From positions 6,537,774 to 6,600,576 of the forward strand of contig BFEA01000014.1 in the NCBI GenBank assembly GCA_003427395.1: a DNA stretch of 62,803 bases. Direction: 5' to 3'. This DNA is from Chara braunii (Eukaryota; Streptophyta; Charophyceae; Charales; Characeae). Under the pieces are notes generated by a model. It had not been told where the DNA came from and searched no databases. It worked only from the letters and a program-made list of their open reading frames with translations. Positions 21,230 through 32,440 of this stretch are shown piece by piece. Position numbers and translations under genes: made by a program. The stretch's first letter is position 1. Each line of letters opens with the position of its first letter.

Positions 21230-22355
21230 TCATCTGCTTCGACCTCCCCTTCCACCTCCAGTAAGTCGAGCGCAGCAAGACGGTTGCTGCCACGAAACCG
21301 TACAAGAACAAAGGTATTTTTGTTGCTTGTTGCTTGCTGTGGTAAGCAGGTCTCCTGCCTCTAGACCGACTAAATCCTTCATTAAGGAAAACCAGTCAGT
21401 GTAACCAAAGAGATCCTTGCCTAGGCGATTGGTGAAATTGGTGGGAACCGTATCTTTAACAACATCCAAGCACGATTGCGGTGTCAGTTCCAAGTGTGGT
21501 GTCGCAAAGAGTTTGTTGACATGCAACTGTTAAGGGCCTCTAGGAAGCCCCTCATGACAACCTCGATGTTCGTCCCTAGGATTAAGGACTGGTTCACTCT
21601 TTTAGTGCCGTGTACCTCAAAGTAAGCTCTCATGGAGCTGATCCAGGACTCTAACATCTTCCTTGCTATCATACATGGACGATATCATCATAGTTGGAAC
21701 CAAACATTGCCGGGTCCGATCTCAGGGTTGCGCTGTCGCTTGTAGCAGCAGCAAAATCTTCACATGTTGTAGGTCCCGACTGATTTGCTACCAAACGCAG
21801 CGAAGAAGAAGAAGAAAAAGAAGAACGATGGAGAGGTGCAAAGGAAGAACGGTTAGCAACAAGAGGTAGGGGAAGAGAGCTTGAGATATGGATTTGATGC
21901 ATGATTGTCATTTGTTGTATCTGATCACGATGCTCCTTGGCCGTATCCGCCATCTGAGTACGCAGCCGAGTCATTTAGTCGAGTAGTTGGGACTTTATAC
22001 TTGGAAGCTTGCTGAGCAAATGGTAATCTACGAAGGCAAGTACGTACTTGACCAGATCTTTCTTAACATCTGCGTCAGGCATGGTTTAGATTGTTTTGAA
22101 AATGACCCCAAGATCTTCAGCGGCTGTTTTTCGCTTAGCCTCTTCCTCCTCCTTGGCCATTTCCTTCTGATATAGGGCTTGGTACAACGGTCTATCCTCG
22201 GCATCCGCTGCATCCCCTCGGGCCTTTAGAATATCAGAAATCTTGGCTGGTGCCATGTTGGAACTATTAGATCCTTCCGTAGCTATGACCTCTCTCTCTC
22301 CTCTCTTGTTAGCGCGTTGTGACGGGCATAAAATGGATTTCAGTAAAATATACAA
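21230..22355 (-). pseudogene. Family D gag remnants
   Basis: Three short minus-strand frames carry gag-like sequence. The first has MAPAKISDIL...EMAKEEEEAKRK (start at about 22,255, charged coiled coil). The second has RTQMADTAKEHRDQIQQM. The third has MLESWISSMRAYFEVHG with a following TNRLGKDLFG segment. These resemble gag capsid segments but are separated by frame changes. A CCHC knuckle was not found. Confidence 0.5.
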
Positions 22356-24322
22356 ACTGAAAGCACAAGTAGAGGAGGTAGATCTCCTAGCCAGAACGAA
22401 AAAATATTTGGACTATAGAGCAACCAACAAAAATAAAATAAGATAATTCAGAAGAGAGTTTGGACTCCTCGTTTTAGTCCGGTCAGACCAAGTACGAGAT
22501 CTCCTTGAGCCTTAATCCGATCAGCACGTAACAACATGCAGCAATGGAGAATGGAGTGGTGTATGAGGTGCAGGTCAAGCATTGGATTGTACGTCTTCAG
22601 TCCGCAAAACATCTCAGCGGAGATCCCCGGCAACGAGTGCTCTAATCGAAAAGAAAATCAACTAATTCTAGACAGAAAAGAGAGCGACACTGCGTCAATG
22701 GATTTGAGTCCAAGGGGCCCTTCTTGTTTGGGGCCGGTCCCACTGAGTCCCTATGGGTCCCACGTAGGTCACAACCAGGTCCCAAGCAAGAAGAGTACCC
22801 CAAGGTCCTACTTTTGCCTCTCCCGTACTAAAAAACGAATTTCAACTTCAAGAGAGAACCTACAAACTTCATCCATTCAGAATGAAAAGACAAAGCACTG
22901 TAGAGAGATATGGCATTCAAAGGGAGATACATCATCTCTACATCCATCAGGTTAGTAAGCAGTTTGCACACCAATGCACCACAACCAAGACTTCACAGAA
23001 TGCTCGGTTTGCATTGGTGTCATCTGGATCTGCCTCCATCTACAGAAAAGGTTTCAATCTGAACCAACCAAGGATTTTTTTTTTTTTTAACGGTATTTCA
23101 GTGATATGTGCAAGGTCACAGACATCTGCAAAACGAAGGTCGAACGCTCAACTCCGCACAAGCCAGGGCAAAGCTGAAACTTTCATCAAATCCTAGGGAT
23201 ATTACTAAAGCTGCAGTGAAAACCCTAAGGGTAGGCTCAAAGTTGATTTTGAAACCCACGTTCTTTATTGCAGTCTATTGAAGTCACAAGGCCTGAGTCA
23301 TCAGAGCTCTCCCTTCACTTTGAACAGGTTGCGTTGATTGACAGGTTTCCCTTAGTTGCCAGCAACGTATACTGTGTTTCAAAAGGATAGCTTTGGAATT
23401 CCTGAATAAATCCGTTTAATCAAGAATAATCAAGTGTGGCGATTTGCCGACGGAGACAACCACAGACTTCGCTTAGGCCTGTGGAACGTTCGCTTTGGCT
23501 TAATTGATCATTGAATCATCAGATGCTGACACGCCCCGGTTCGATCGCTGAAGTTTGAAGCCTTCTCTTTCTCACTCAGCTTAACCCATACACACTCAGC
23601 TCTCTAGAGCTCTAGAAATGAGGACCAACTGGAACAAGCAGTCTCAAGGTCTGATAGAACAGTTCCCGCTCGTTAAACAGGAAGAGACCTGACCCAATGG
23701 AATGTTCGGTCTTTCAGTTTTTTATGATTCGGAGTAAACCAGAACCGTGAACAGCACTAGATGAGGTACCTATTCAGACAGCTTCCCACTTTCGTTCAGG
23801 CACGTGGACATGGAAGCATACAAATTTCCTTTGATAGCTATTTTACAGAAAGTCCCAAACTCAACCAGGGGAGCTGATCGAAATTTTAACTTTTCAGTCA
23901 TCCGCATTTTGAGATCTTCACAACAGTCTGGTTTTGGCTTGACTTCCTTAAATTTCCACTGGCCAATTAGCGCTGGCCAGACATCGTCAACAGGTTTCAC
24001 CCGATCAAGTCCTCCCAAATTCGAAACAATCTCTAGGAATGCAAAATTTAGCAAAAATAAAAATAAAAAAATTCAATGTGACCTTACCTTGTGGCCTTCC
24101 CCTTTGTTTTGCTGATTAGCTCCCAGAAGTCATTGGTCCAGAAATGGGGACCCGGTATTGCTAGACCAAGCCACTTCAGTGTCTTCTCAAGCAGCAGAGC
24201 GAACTTTGAGATCGAAAATCTTCCCCATTAAGATGCAGCATTAGTGGAATTAATTGATTTGCTGACTGGCTTTCACCCACTGGTCTGCTGTCTGGCCAAA
24301 TCAGCCGCTGATTATATTGAAC
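22356..24322. other. Unclassified region; one exon-like stretch on the minus strand
   Basis: No TE protein recognised. Simple T13 tract near 23,079-23,090. The only coding-like sequence is the minus-strand pair described separately at 23,770-24,240. Confidence 0.45.
23770..24240 (-). other. Possible exon pair of unknown gene
   Basis: The minus-strand frame 24,054-23,770 has a balanced amino-acid composition without low complexity. Upstream, a second open stretch (about 24,236-24,088, containing LKWLGLAIPGPHFWTND) ends at a strong donor AAG/GTAAGG (24,088/24,087). An acceptor-like TTCCTAG lies at about 24,040-24,033, giving a 55-bp T-rich putative intron. Joining these exactly gives a reading-phase mismatch and an early stop, so this may be a pseudogene or chance. 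No family recognised. Confidence 0.2.
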
Positions 24323-24493
24323 CATACTTGCGGCGCATTTGTGCGGTGCGCGATGCGCTGCACTGCGCCATGCGGACTGCGCGCGAACGTGCGCACAAGG
24401 TGCTGTGCGCACGGGGAAGCGCTACCCCTGCGAGGTGCAAACTGTGCACCATGCCTCTTTTTTTTTTTTTTGAGCCATGCCTCTTTTCGGCGT

Positions 24494-24506
24494 GTGTGTG
24501 TGTGTG

Positions 24507-24579
<73 letters not shown>
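24494..24579. repeat. (TG)n(GA)n compound microsatellite
   Basis: Long TG run followed by a GA run immediately before the N gap; probably the reason assembly stopped here. Confidence 0.9.
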
Positions 24580-24580
<1 letters not shown>

Positions 24581-24584
24581 AACC

Positions 24585-25134
24585 NNNNNNNNNNNNNNNN
24601 NNNNNNNNNNNNNNNNNNNNNNNNNNNNNNNNNNNNNNNNNNNNNNNNNNNNNNNNNNNNNNNNNNNNNNNNNNNNNNNNNNNNNNNNNNNNNNNNNNNN
24701 NNNNNNNNNNNNNNNNNNNNNNNNNNNNNNNNNNNNNNNNNNNNNNNNNNNNNNNNNNNNNNNNNNNNNNNNNNNNNNNNNNNNNNNNNNNNNNNNNNNN
24801 NNNNNNNNNNNNNNNNNNNNNNNNNNNNNNNNNNNNNNNNNNNNNNNNNNNNNNNNNNNNNNNNNNNNNNNNNNNNNNNNNNNNNNNNNNNNNNNNNNNN
24901 NNNNNNNNNNNNNNNNNNNNNNNNNNNNNNNNNNNNNNNNNNNNNNNNNNNNNNNNNNNNNNNNNNNNNNNNNNNNNNNNNNNNNNNNNNNNNNNNNNNN
25001 NNNNNNNNNNNNNNNNNNNNNNNNNNNNNNNNNNNNNNNNNNNNNNNNNNNNNNNNNNNNNNNNNNNNNNNNNNNNNNNNNNNNNNNNNNNNNNNNNNNN
25101 NNNNNNNNNNNNNNNNNNNNNNNNNNNNNNNNNN
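24585..25134. other. Assembly gap (550 N)
   Basis: Undetermined bases inside the TIR element copy X; reading frames spanning it are meaningless. Confidence 1.
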
Positions 25135-25515
25135 CTGAATCTGGCCTGCAAGAACCCTACCATACAGACTGCACTTACCGTTGAGGTTCTGACAGGTTGG
25201 ACGCGCCGGGCGACACTTATGCAAAGAAATTCTGATTTTCTTCCCTGAATCTGGCCTGCAAGAACCCTACCATACAGACTGCACTTACCGTTGAGGTTCT
25301 GACAGGTTGGACGTGCCAGGCGACACTTATGCAAAGAAATTCTGATTTTCTTCCCTTCCATTTTTTTCTTTTTATTAAAAAAAAAATTCCAGGAAAAACG
25401 GTTGTCAGTTCCAAGGTTTTCTACTTCAGAAGTAATAAGAAGAGAACGTTTTGAGAGATCGTGACCCTCATCATGACTGAATCTGGCCTGCAAGAACCCT
25501 ACCATACAGACTGCA
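25135..25515 (+). repeat. 110-bp tandem repeat at gap edge
   Basis: 'ctgaatctggcctgcaag...' starts at 25,135 and again at 25,245 with two substitutions in the GGACGCGCC/GGACGTGCC part. A partial third copy starts at 25,479. Adjacent to a gap, so the copy number is uncertain. Confidence 0.8.
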
Positions 25516-25781
25516 ATACACACAGAGTGTTACCCCGACTCCAGGTTACTAAGAGCTTTCAGGCGAACGCGCGGCCTTCAAAAACAATTTGGCAGCCCGT
25601 TTCTTATTTTACGCGAGCAGGGGGCCGGGTCTACTACCGCCCCTCACAACTTTTTTTTTTTTTTTTGACCCCCATTTTTGGAGGTGCGCCGCATGGAGTG
25701 CGCGCGCGTCGTGCGGGAAGCGCAGTGCGGCGCACGTGCGCAGTACAGCACATCGCGATGCGCCGCAAGTATGTGTTGAAC

Positions 25782-28066
25782 ACATGAGATAGGGTCAAGC
25801 TTCTTCAAGCAGATGCTGAGTTGCAATGCGAACACAGAGGCTATAAGGAGCAAACAAAATACATTCAAATTAGAAGTAGCCCTTCAAGGCTCACGGGGCT
25901 CGTGCCGAGTATGCTCGTGAGTCAATGATTGCCATCCAATTTATAATTACTGCCGCTGCTGGATCAGATTGTAAACAGGGTTTGCCTTGTCACTAGTTTC
26001 CACTGCTTGGCTTTGGCTTCTGAGGAGAATTAGTTGAAGAAGAGAAGGCAGAATAAATACCTGTGTATTGAGATTTACCTCCCTACAATGGGAAAAGTTT
26101 CAGCCCTGTTCACAACCTGCTCTGTGGGTTCTCAGATAATTGTATTATCAATCTCCCATTCATGCTCATCCTCAGGTTAGAACAGTGATTGAATCGTTTC
26201 TCCCGCTACCACAACTTCTCTCTTATTCATTATTAGGCACAAGCGATTACTTTTACACAAATCCGGATTGAGCGTATTTGATCGCGGCTAAACCCAGGTA
26301 TGAGTGATGAGGGAACCATTAGAATCTTCTGTGCAGGCACAGCCACCAGTCTTCTCGCTTCTGAAAATAACTTGAGGACTGAGTTTCACTGTTTGCCGAT
26401 TCATGCATCTGACTGTATTTGGGCCAGATGCTTGATTTCTGTGTGCCAGTCAATTGTTCCTTCTGACTTGGGTTTGCAGCCAGATCTTCACGGACTCTCT
26501 GCCCACGTCCTCCTTCACTATCTGACGCTTAGCCTTGGAGATGGCCCTGGATGGGTCTGGCGCGGGACCAAGTTCCTGGTGCCAATTCCACATGCAGGTC
26601 TCTCTCTTCCGCTCGCCTCACTTCACAACTGGTCTAGTTCACTCTCAACTCACAATCTAATTTCTTTCAACACCTACCTGCTCAGTCTCTCTCTTCTCTC
26701 TCTTATGGAGTCGCGCCCTTTCAATCCATCTCTTTGCTTGCCGTTGTCAGGTTGGAATGCATCTGGGCGATGCATTCGGATACGAGTTATGTAGGAATAT
26801 TCTCGTACCATTTAGCCCTTCAGCAGGTCGTGCAATGGCCCACTTGTCCCACTATCTGTCTTTTCTCTCTCACTTTCTCGTTCACTCCCTCTTGCATGCA
26901 CCCACTCTCTTCGACCCTTTCTCTCTCTCTCCGTCTCTCTCTTTTCGCTGGCCCATGCGCGCATTGGGCTGCCGGCCCATGTCGTTTGAAGTCTCCCTGT
27001 TTAGGCATCGTGAACGGTTTCACTCAAAGCCTGGTTCGATGAACCTGTGCTCGATTAAGGCCAAGTCTCTCAGTAGTCAAGGCAATTCATGATGCCTTAT
27101 GCTAGGGGAAATCCCAGTGTGGCCTTGCCCGTCAAAAGGGAAAATGGGTTCGAGATTTCCTTGTCGAGGCGAGTCAAGGAAGGGTAGTGTATGTCTCCTC
27201 CTGGTGGGGCGTGTCGATAGACAAGGGGATATTTCATTTGATTTGTATCTAGATTCAGTTTGGCTTTGATGATGACCAAGAGTGTGCGATCGTGAGGGTA
27301 ACGCTATATGCTCCACCATCATTTTGAGGATAGCTGAGGGAGCTGCAGCAAAATGGGCAAGAGGCAGGGTCTTTGAAGGAGAGGAGCAGGTGGAGACCCG
27401 TACTGAGATCAAACGTGCCGAGGAGTTTGCATTTCCTTCAGTCCCATTGAGAGTTGTCTTGCCTGAGTTCCTAATAAAAAAGTATTTCGGGGGACAGGCA
27501 AGGGTAGAGGACGCAGCAGAGGCCGCGATGAGGGTGCGAGAATGGGGATATGCAAGGTACACGTGCGAGTTGGTGTATGGTCTGTATGTGGACCAAAGAT
27601 TCTTACCCCATGGCCAAGGACTAAGGAGCTTGGTCAATGTTGTTGATGCTTATGTGAGCTCCGACGATCCAGATGAGAGGGATGTAGATTGGGGTGAGGT
27701 TCGAGCTATAGCAGGCCGATAGAAGGATACCTTTGTACTTTGCCAAGACTTATGTATATGCATGGACATAAGGGTTAGAGTAGCAGGTTGACCGACTGTG
27801 TGATTTTAATCCCGTATTTTGGTCAGCCAGGGAACCTGACGATATACCAAGAGGGTTTCGTAATGATGGTCCGGTAAGATAACCCGAGTTGCAGGTAGGA
27901 GGAACCCCTATAGAACATTTGTATATGTGGGGTACGTTAAGCGCACCACAGATCGAGTTATTGGAATGTCTCCAGTAGATAGAGTAAGGAGTGACCCTAA
28001 GGACATTGTTATGAAATAAAGGTCTATTCTACTAGGCCTATTGATTGAGAGAAGAAGATATGGGAC
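25782..28066. other. Unclassified region
   Basis: About 2.3 kb with CT-rich simple stretches (26,600-26,950) and two weak frames. The plus-strand frame at 26,300-26,794 is Leu/Ser-rich and probably chance. The frame at 27,282-27,722 is described separately. Confidence 0.4.
27282..27722 (+). CDS. Orphan frame of unknown function (146 codons)
   Basis: Open from ATG at 27,282 to TAG. Composition is mixed and protein-like, with an Ala/Glu/Arg-rich helical middle and an Asp/Glu-rich tail (SSDDPDERDVDWGE). The downstream sequence keeps protein-like stretches in shifting frames to about 27,960, as in a decayed TE gene. No motif recognised. It could be a gag-like or accessory TE gene or chance. Confidence 0.3.
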   Translation: MCDREGNAICSTIILRIAEGAAAKWARGRVFEGEEQVETRTEIKRAEEFAFPSVPLRVVLPEFLIKKYFGGQARVEDAAEAAMRVREWGYARYTCELVYGLYVDQRFLPHGQGLRSLVNVVDAYVSSDDPDERDVDWGEVRAIAGR

Positions 28067-28387
28067 CTACTTCGTGTCTAGGTCCAGAGGCAGCCTCTCA
28101 ACGCACGCACAACTGATAAAGTTCCTTGTCGAGCAAGTGTCATAATAGGCCCCGACCTTGCGGCCGCCAATGACCACCTCGTTGACGAACATCTCACCCT
28201 TAGGGGCTTTGACTAGGGCCGTCGAAGAAGCTAGCGGGTTTGATCTAGACCACTCCTCTTCTAGCTCCTCTAAGGACTCAAACACATTCATCGAACAGAG
28301 GCTCGATGGGTCCGAATGTGTTTGCGGGACGACGCTGGAGTCTGTAGCTTGGGCCATCTCACGAGATGGTGAGGGTGTCTCCACCAC
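28067..28387 (-). pseudogene. Family E aspartic protease (truncated)
   Basis: A 106-codon frame with an acidic N-terminal half and a retropepsin-like end: NEVVIGGRKVGAYYDTCSTRNFISCACVERL. The active-site triplet is D-T-C instead of D-T-G. It follows the CCHC segment directly. The remainder of pol is lost, so this marks the truncation point of the element. Confidence 0.6.
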
Positions 28388-28394
28388 CTCGACC

Positions 28395-28832
28395 CTAGTA
28401 GGAACAACTACTATTCCTACTGGCCCGACGTGTTTCCTGGAGCAGTGCTTGAAGTGCTGGCCACATTGCTACCCCAACGGGATGGGAGGATCCTATTGCC
28501 TGCCCCATCGTAGGCGGGATCTTGTCGGTCACCTTCTTGTTGCAACACTTGAATTGATTATGGCCATATTGACAACAACGAATACAAGCTTGCCGTGAAT
28601 ACCGATATCTCCACACGTCCTCTGTAAGACCCGCTTTCTCCCATGGAGGATCATTGGGGTCAACTTGACTCCTTGACCGGGAACCTCCACGACGTTTACC
28701 GGTCGCCTTGCCTTTCTGAGCAATGGCAGCGACTACTCCACCCTCTGAAGCTTTTGCGTTGCCAGCCTTTGTACCTACTCCTTCCTGGAAGTTGTCTAAC
28801 TTGATGGTTGAACCATCGTTATCCACAAACAT
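28395..28832 (-). pseudogene. Family E gag C-terminus with CCHC zinc knuckle
   Basis: The frame has a basic RGGSRSRS stretch and a CIRCCQYGHNQFKC knuckle (C-x2-C-x4-H-x4-C, about 28,547-28,588), the nucleocapsid RNA-binding motif. The region 29,043-28,833 continues gag-like sequence in the same direction with stops. Confidence 0.75.
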
Positions 28833-29043
28833 TATGCGGCCCTTCGCCTTCCAGTTAGGAGGTAGTGTCTTCTTCCTACCGTCTGTAGTGGGTGCCTATC
28901 CATGCCCTATCTTCGCCTCAAGGTCTAGAGCCTTCTTGCTAAACGAAGGAAAGTTGTGCATATTGATGTTGGCCTCACCTGCCAACTGGTTCCTAAGAGG
29001 AAAGGAGAAGCATCTCAGGTAGGAGGTGAGTAGTACCTGGGTG

Positions 29044-30328
29044 TCATAGCGCACCTTGCACTAAACCACTCAACCATCTTGCTGCACTACCCTCTAGGTA
29101 GGAGGCAGCCACAAACACTTCTTCGTGCGGCAAGGTGAGTTTACACCTAACATAGAATAGCACTGCCCTCAACCACGTGTCGAGGTCTTCGCCCCTCTTA
29201 TCCCCTGTAAAAGGTTTGGGAGCGGTGATGGCCGTCTTTGGAACCCACTGTGTTTGTCCCGGTCCCTGCATCACTCCGGGTTGTGGACCCTGTGACACAG
29301 GTTGTTGTGCTAGCTGCTGGGGTTGTGTACCCTGCGGCTGTACAGACTGCGAGACAGCAGGTTGCGTTGTAAGCACAATCTGCAACGGAGGTTGGGAGTA
29401 CACTGGCTGTACAGAAACCTGCAAACTAGGACCTGCTGAGAGCCCTCCTGATAGCGGCATGCCCAAGGAAATGATAGCAACCGATGATGGAGCTACATAT
29501 GGGGATACCCCAGTCACCGGTGGGACAAAAGGAGGAGGATGTGCAACGGGCAGGCTCCTGGCCCAGACGATGATGGTGCCACCTGCATCCGCCCGACTAA
29601 CACAGCCAGACTCTGCTGGATGTCCTGTAAGATTTCCGTCAGGAGGATGTGNACGGGCAGGCACCTGGCCCAGACGATGATGGTGCCACCTGCATCCGCC
29701 CGACTAACACAGCCAGACTCTGCTGGATGTCCTGTAAGATTTCCGTCTGGTGATCCTGCATCTCCACTACACTTAACAGGACCGACCGAATGGTTCTCAC
29801 ATCATCATCCATTTCTTCAGGGTCCATCTCCTCTAACTCACTAATGTCCTCTCGCCTCCTCTTCAGCCTGGCTCTTCTCCTAATCATTCTCTCCTTCTCT
29901 GCTTTAATCTCTCCCAAAGCCTGTTGTAGCTGTGCCTCGCGAGCAGCAGCTCGCTGTATGGCGACCTCCTCGGGAGTCATCACCAATGGCTGGCTTGCCA
30001 TTACGCCAGCGGACTGACTCAAAGCCTGCGCAATTGTTGACCCTATAGAGCGTGTAGACCCTGCAGAGCTTGTTGACCTTGCCATTCCTGAACTACCCGC
30101 CTGAGATGTCTGTTGCGCAGAGGTAGCCATTGCTTCTAAAGCTGCGGCTTCGCTTACTAGCGCCCTGCTATCCTTCGCTGCTCTAGCCCTCCTCTGCTGC
30201 TGCTGCCTCTCTCTAAGTTGGCGGAACAGATGTCGATCTCCCTCTGGTCCTAAAGCCAAGTGGGTGATCGGGCGTCTATGTGAGCGCAAGAGTCGGTCGT
30301 CCGGTTGTGGAACCTCCCTATCACTCAT
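29044..30328 (-). pseudogene. Family E gag, N-terminus and capsid
   Basis: Starts MSDREVPQPDD at 30,328. The N-terminal ~190 codons are Ala/Gln/Arg/Glu-rich with a strong coiled coil (EIKAEKERMIRRRARLKRR) and an acidic EEMDPEEMDDD patch. A Gln/Pro-rich linker follows, then the capsid hallmark FTGDKRGEDLDTWLRAVLFYV and AASYLEGSAARWLSGLV. A 107-bp duplication with an N at 29,652 breaks the frame. Without it the two parts would probably be one gag, so the break may be an assembly error. Confidence 0.75.
29546..29752. repeat. 107-bp direct duplication joined by a single N
   Basis: 'acgggcaggc.cctggcccag...gatttccgtc' occurs at 29,546 and 29,653 with the N at 29,652 between them. Nearly identical copies flanking an N suggest an uncollapsed contig overlap. 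Confidence 0.75.
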
Positions 30329-31581
30329 AAGCTACAACACTATACACTGTCTGCACTAGGTCATTCTAGATGCCTACCACAGTGTAATGCACAGACCAAT
30401 TTAAAATAAATAAATAATTAATTGGTGGCTGTGTTAGAGACTATTCATTCAGGCCCAACAGGTAAGTCAGATTCCTACAAACAATACTATTTTTAGTCTG
30501 ATTAGTCCGCAAACAGAATGCACAATGAACAGAATACTGTCCTACTATGCTGTCTGTCAAATGTCAAATGGTTGTACATCTAACTAATCAAAACATAAAA
30601 ATAGAATCATTTGTGTGGATAGGACAGTATGGAATTTTCTCGAACTTATCACCTGAAATCTACCCCTCCCTTAGTTCCCCTGAATGTCACTTGACGTCAG
30701 CATCTCTGAGCAATTTGGAGAGCATAGCGTGTCTAAAAGGTGTGTGTCCGGCCCACCCCCGTGCCTCGAGTATCTGCCGAGCTGGCCAGCCCTGCACTGG
30801 ATTATCCTCGCGTGCAGCGAGCCTTACAACCATTGGCTGATCCAGAGGCAATTTAACGTCCGCCCCCAAGTGACTCCAGGAATTCTTTTACGTCGCAGCC
30901 GGACGACGATCACAGCCAATGGTTTCCCGTTCCGGTGCTTATTTAAAGACGCTCGGTCTAGTCTCTCATAGGGCTGGCCTGCCCTTCAGTACCCATCTAA
31001 CAGTGCAGCAAGCCGAACGAAGGACGAGCAGCAAAGCATGCGTGCTCTACTCCCGGTGGGTTGGCATGGTGACCGTGACCCAGTGGTTCGTCTAGGGCCC
31101 TTCAGAAAGCTCCGCCCATCTTCTCCCAGATGCTCCACGTGAACATTGCCGATTCTCAAGGTTGAGCGCACTCGACACCTCACAATGAGGACACGCAAGA
31201 AGGAACACACAACCTCACGGTAAGAAGTGCCAAAGAGGGTAGATAAGGATAAGAGCAACGTACCTCAAATAGCTGCTCCCAACCACAGAGATATTCTCAC
31301 CAGATGACCTGATGGCGATTGCAGTCACTGCATCGGTACAACCGGCATTATCTCTCCGTTCCACCTCAGCATCAATCGCACATTAGATAGTTCTCATCAC
31401 ACTGTCCAGACCACATTACCCCTCGTAGCCTTCCTGGCGATCCCCTCACCTCCTGGGTCGCCACTCACTCGCCTCCGCCCTCCTCACTACACACCACTTA
31501 CGATCCAACTCACCAAGCAGACTGCATGTATGTACCACATTAGGCAGAAGACAAGCGCCAGATGAGCGCAATCGTACCATA
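30329..31581 (-). other. Leader of family E (uninterrupted copy)
   Basis: Non-coding leader between PBS and gag, about 1.25 kb. It serves as the empty-site reference for the two insertions in the first copy: the stretch around 30,795-30,850 is continuous here. Confidence 0.7.
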
Positions 31582-31593
31582 GCTCTGATACCA
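31582..31593 (-). promoter_or_regulatory. Primer-binding site, family E second copy
   Basis: Minus strand TGGTATCAGAGC, exact plant initiator tRNA-Met type, 3 bp from the LTR edge TGCAAGG at 31,597. Confidence 0.85.
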
Positions 31594-31596
31594 AAT

Positions 31597-32440
31597 TGCA
31601 AGGAAGATGAGCAATAGCGAACTTCAGCAATCAAACAGCATCATATTCACAAGACTAGATAGTGGTGACCTCGAACCAATAGCAGAATTGCATCACGAGT
31701 TTCACCAAATAAGAAGACACCAAGAGCTTAAAATTGACAATGCTGGTAATGTCTCGTCATCATCATCATCAATGAAGATCAAATGTTGATATCCTATCTG
31801 GCACTCGGCGCCCAGACTACAGATGGCAGATCCTATCTATCCTAGACTACAATGCGGAATGATGGCGACAACAGCTTTCCCGAAGTACGAGCATACAGCG
31901 ACCAATGTCTCACGCTTCCAGCACCAGGTATGTCTCTCGCCACACTCACAACCTCGTTCCCCAACACACAGATGCCACTTGCACCCAAGGACCGCCCTGC
32001 GCCACACCCGCTCCTTCCTGCTCGCCCGTGAGAGCGTGAGTGCCAGCCAGCAAATAGCGCAGCAACGCTTGCGCAGCATGCAGCCAGCACCCGAAAAATG
32101 AATGTGGAGGCAGGCCCTTTGCTATATCGAAGTGGCCTGCCTGTGTCCAGTCCCAGGAAGCTTCCAGTAGGCCCTGGTAGCCTGAGGCCCAGCATGATCG
32201 AGAACAGGCCTGGGGCCTGAGGTGGTTGCATGCGCCCAACTGCCTTTGTCATGTCTTTGGCTCAGTACCCGTATCCAGCCCAGGGCCTGCTTTCCATACA
32301 TTCCCACAGCGGCCCAGGGCCTGGGTTCTCCCAACCAACTGACGCTGCGCAACTGCCTGAATTTCCTTAGTTGCGCAGTGGCCAAAGTAGGGCTCTGAGG
32401 GCCTCGTCGAGCCTGCCTTCACTTAGGGTGGCCGACTGGC
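31597..32440 (-). repeat. Family-E LTR, second copy
   Basis: Begins TGCAAGG and shares landmarks with 36,806-37,728: 'caggtatg-c', a TATA-like box (minus, about 32,121-32,130), 'gcttcc-g-aggcc', 'ccaactgacgc', and the outer 'gccttcacttagggtggc'. The outer edge is approximate. Confidence 0.75.

Larger units (their letters stand above)
17780..22355 (-). mobile_element. Gypsy element, family D, heavily decayed; RT core not seen
   Basis: On the minus strand the order is gag pieces (22,355-21,230), protease remnant (20,723-20,469), RNase H (about 19,860-19,529), integrase zinc region (19,626-18,895), integrase core (18,887-18,168) and a chromo-like tail (18,064-17,780). No YxDD box or other RT block lies in the ~600 bp between protease and RNase H, where about 1 kb of RT is expected. 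Two internal duplications are also present. LTRs were not identified. Confidence 0.75.
24323..25775. mobile_element. Novel TIR element, copy X
   Basis: Left end CATACTTGCGGCGCA (24,323) and right end TGCGCCGCAAGTATG (to 25,773) are inverted. Each continues ~100 bp inward as very GC-rich sequence dominated by GCGC/TGCGC words and reaches a T12-T16 homopolymer. TTGAAC flanks both sides (24,317-24,322 and 25,776-25,781), a candidate 6-bp target duplication. Interior: (TG)n-(GA)n microsatellite, a 550-bp gap and a 110-bp tandem repeat. A block at 25,380-25,500 matches the reverse complement of 33,360-33,450 in copy Y. No protein is visible, so it is non-autonomous or its coding part is in the gap. 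Confidence 0.65.
28067..32440 (-). mobile_element. Family-E gypsy element, second copy (gag-protease part)
   Basis: Minus-strand order: LTR (32,440-31,597), PBS (31,593-31,582), leader (31,581-30,329), gag (30,328-28,395) with CCHC, and protease (28,387-28,067). Pol beyond the protease is missing; the sequence left of 28,060 is unrelated. The leader and LTR match the interrupted copy at 1,040-13,345. Confidence 0.8.

Noticed and set aside
24244-25523. Reading frames of 270-400 codons across the large gap
   Set aside because: Most residues are undetermined; flanks are microsatellite and GC-rich TIR.
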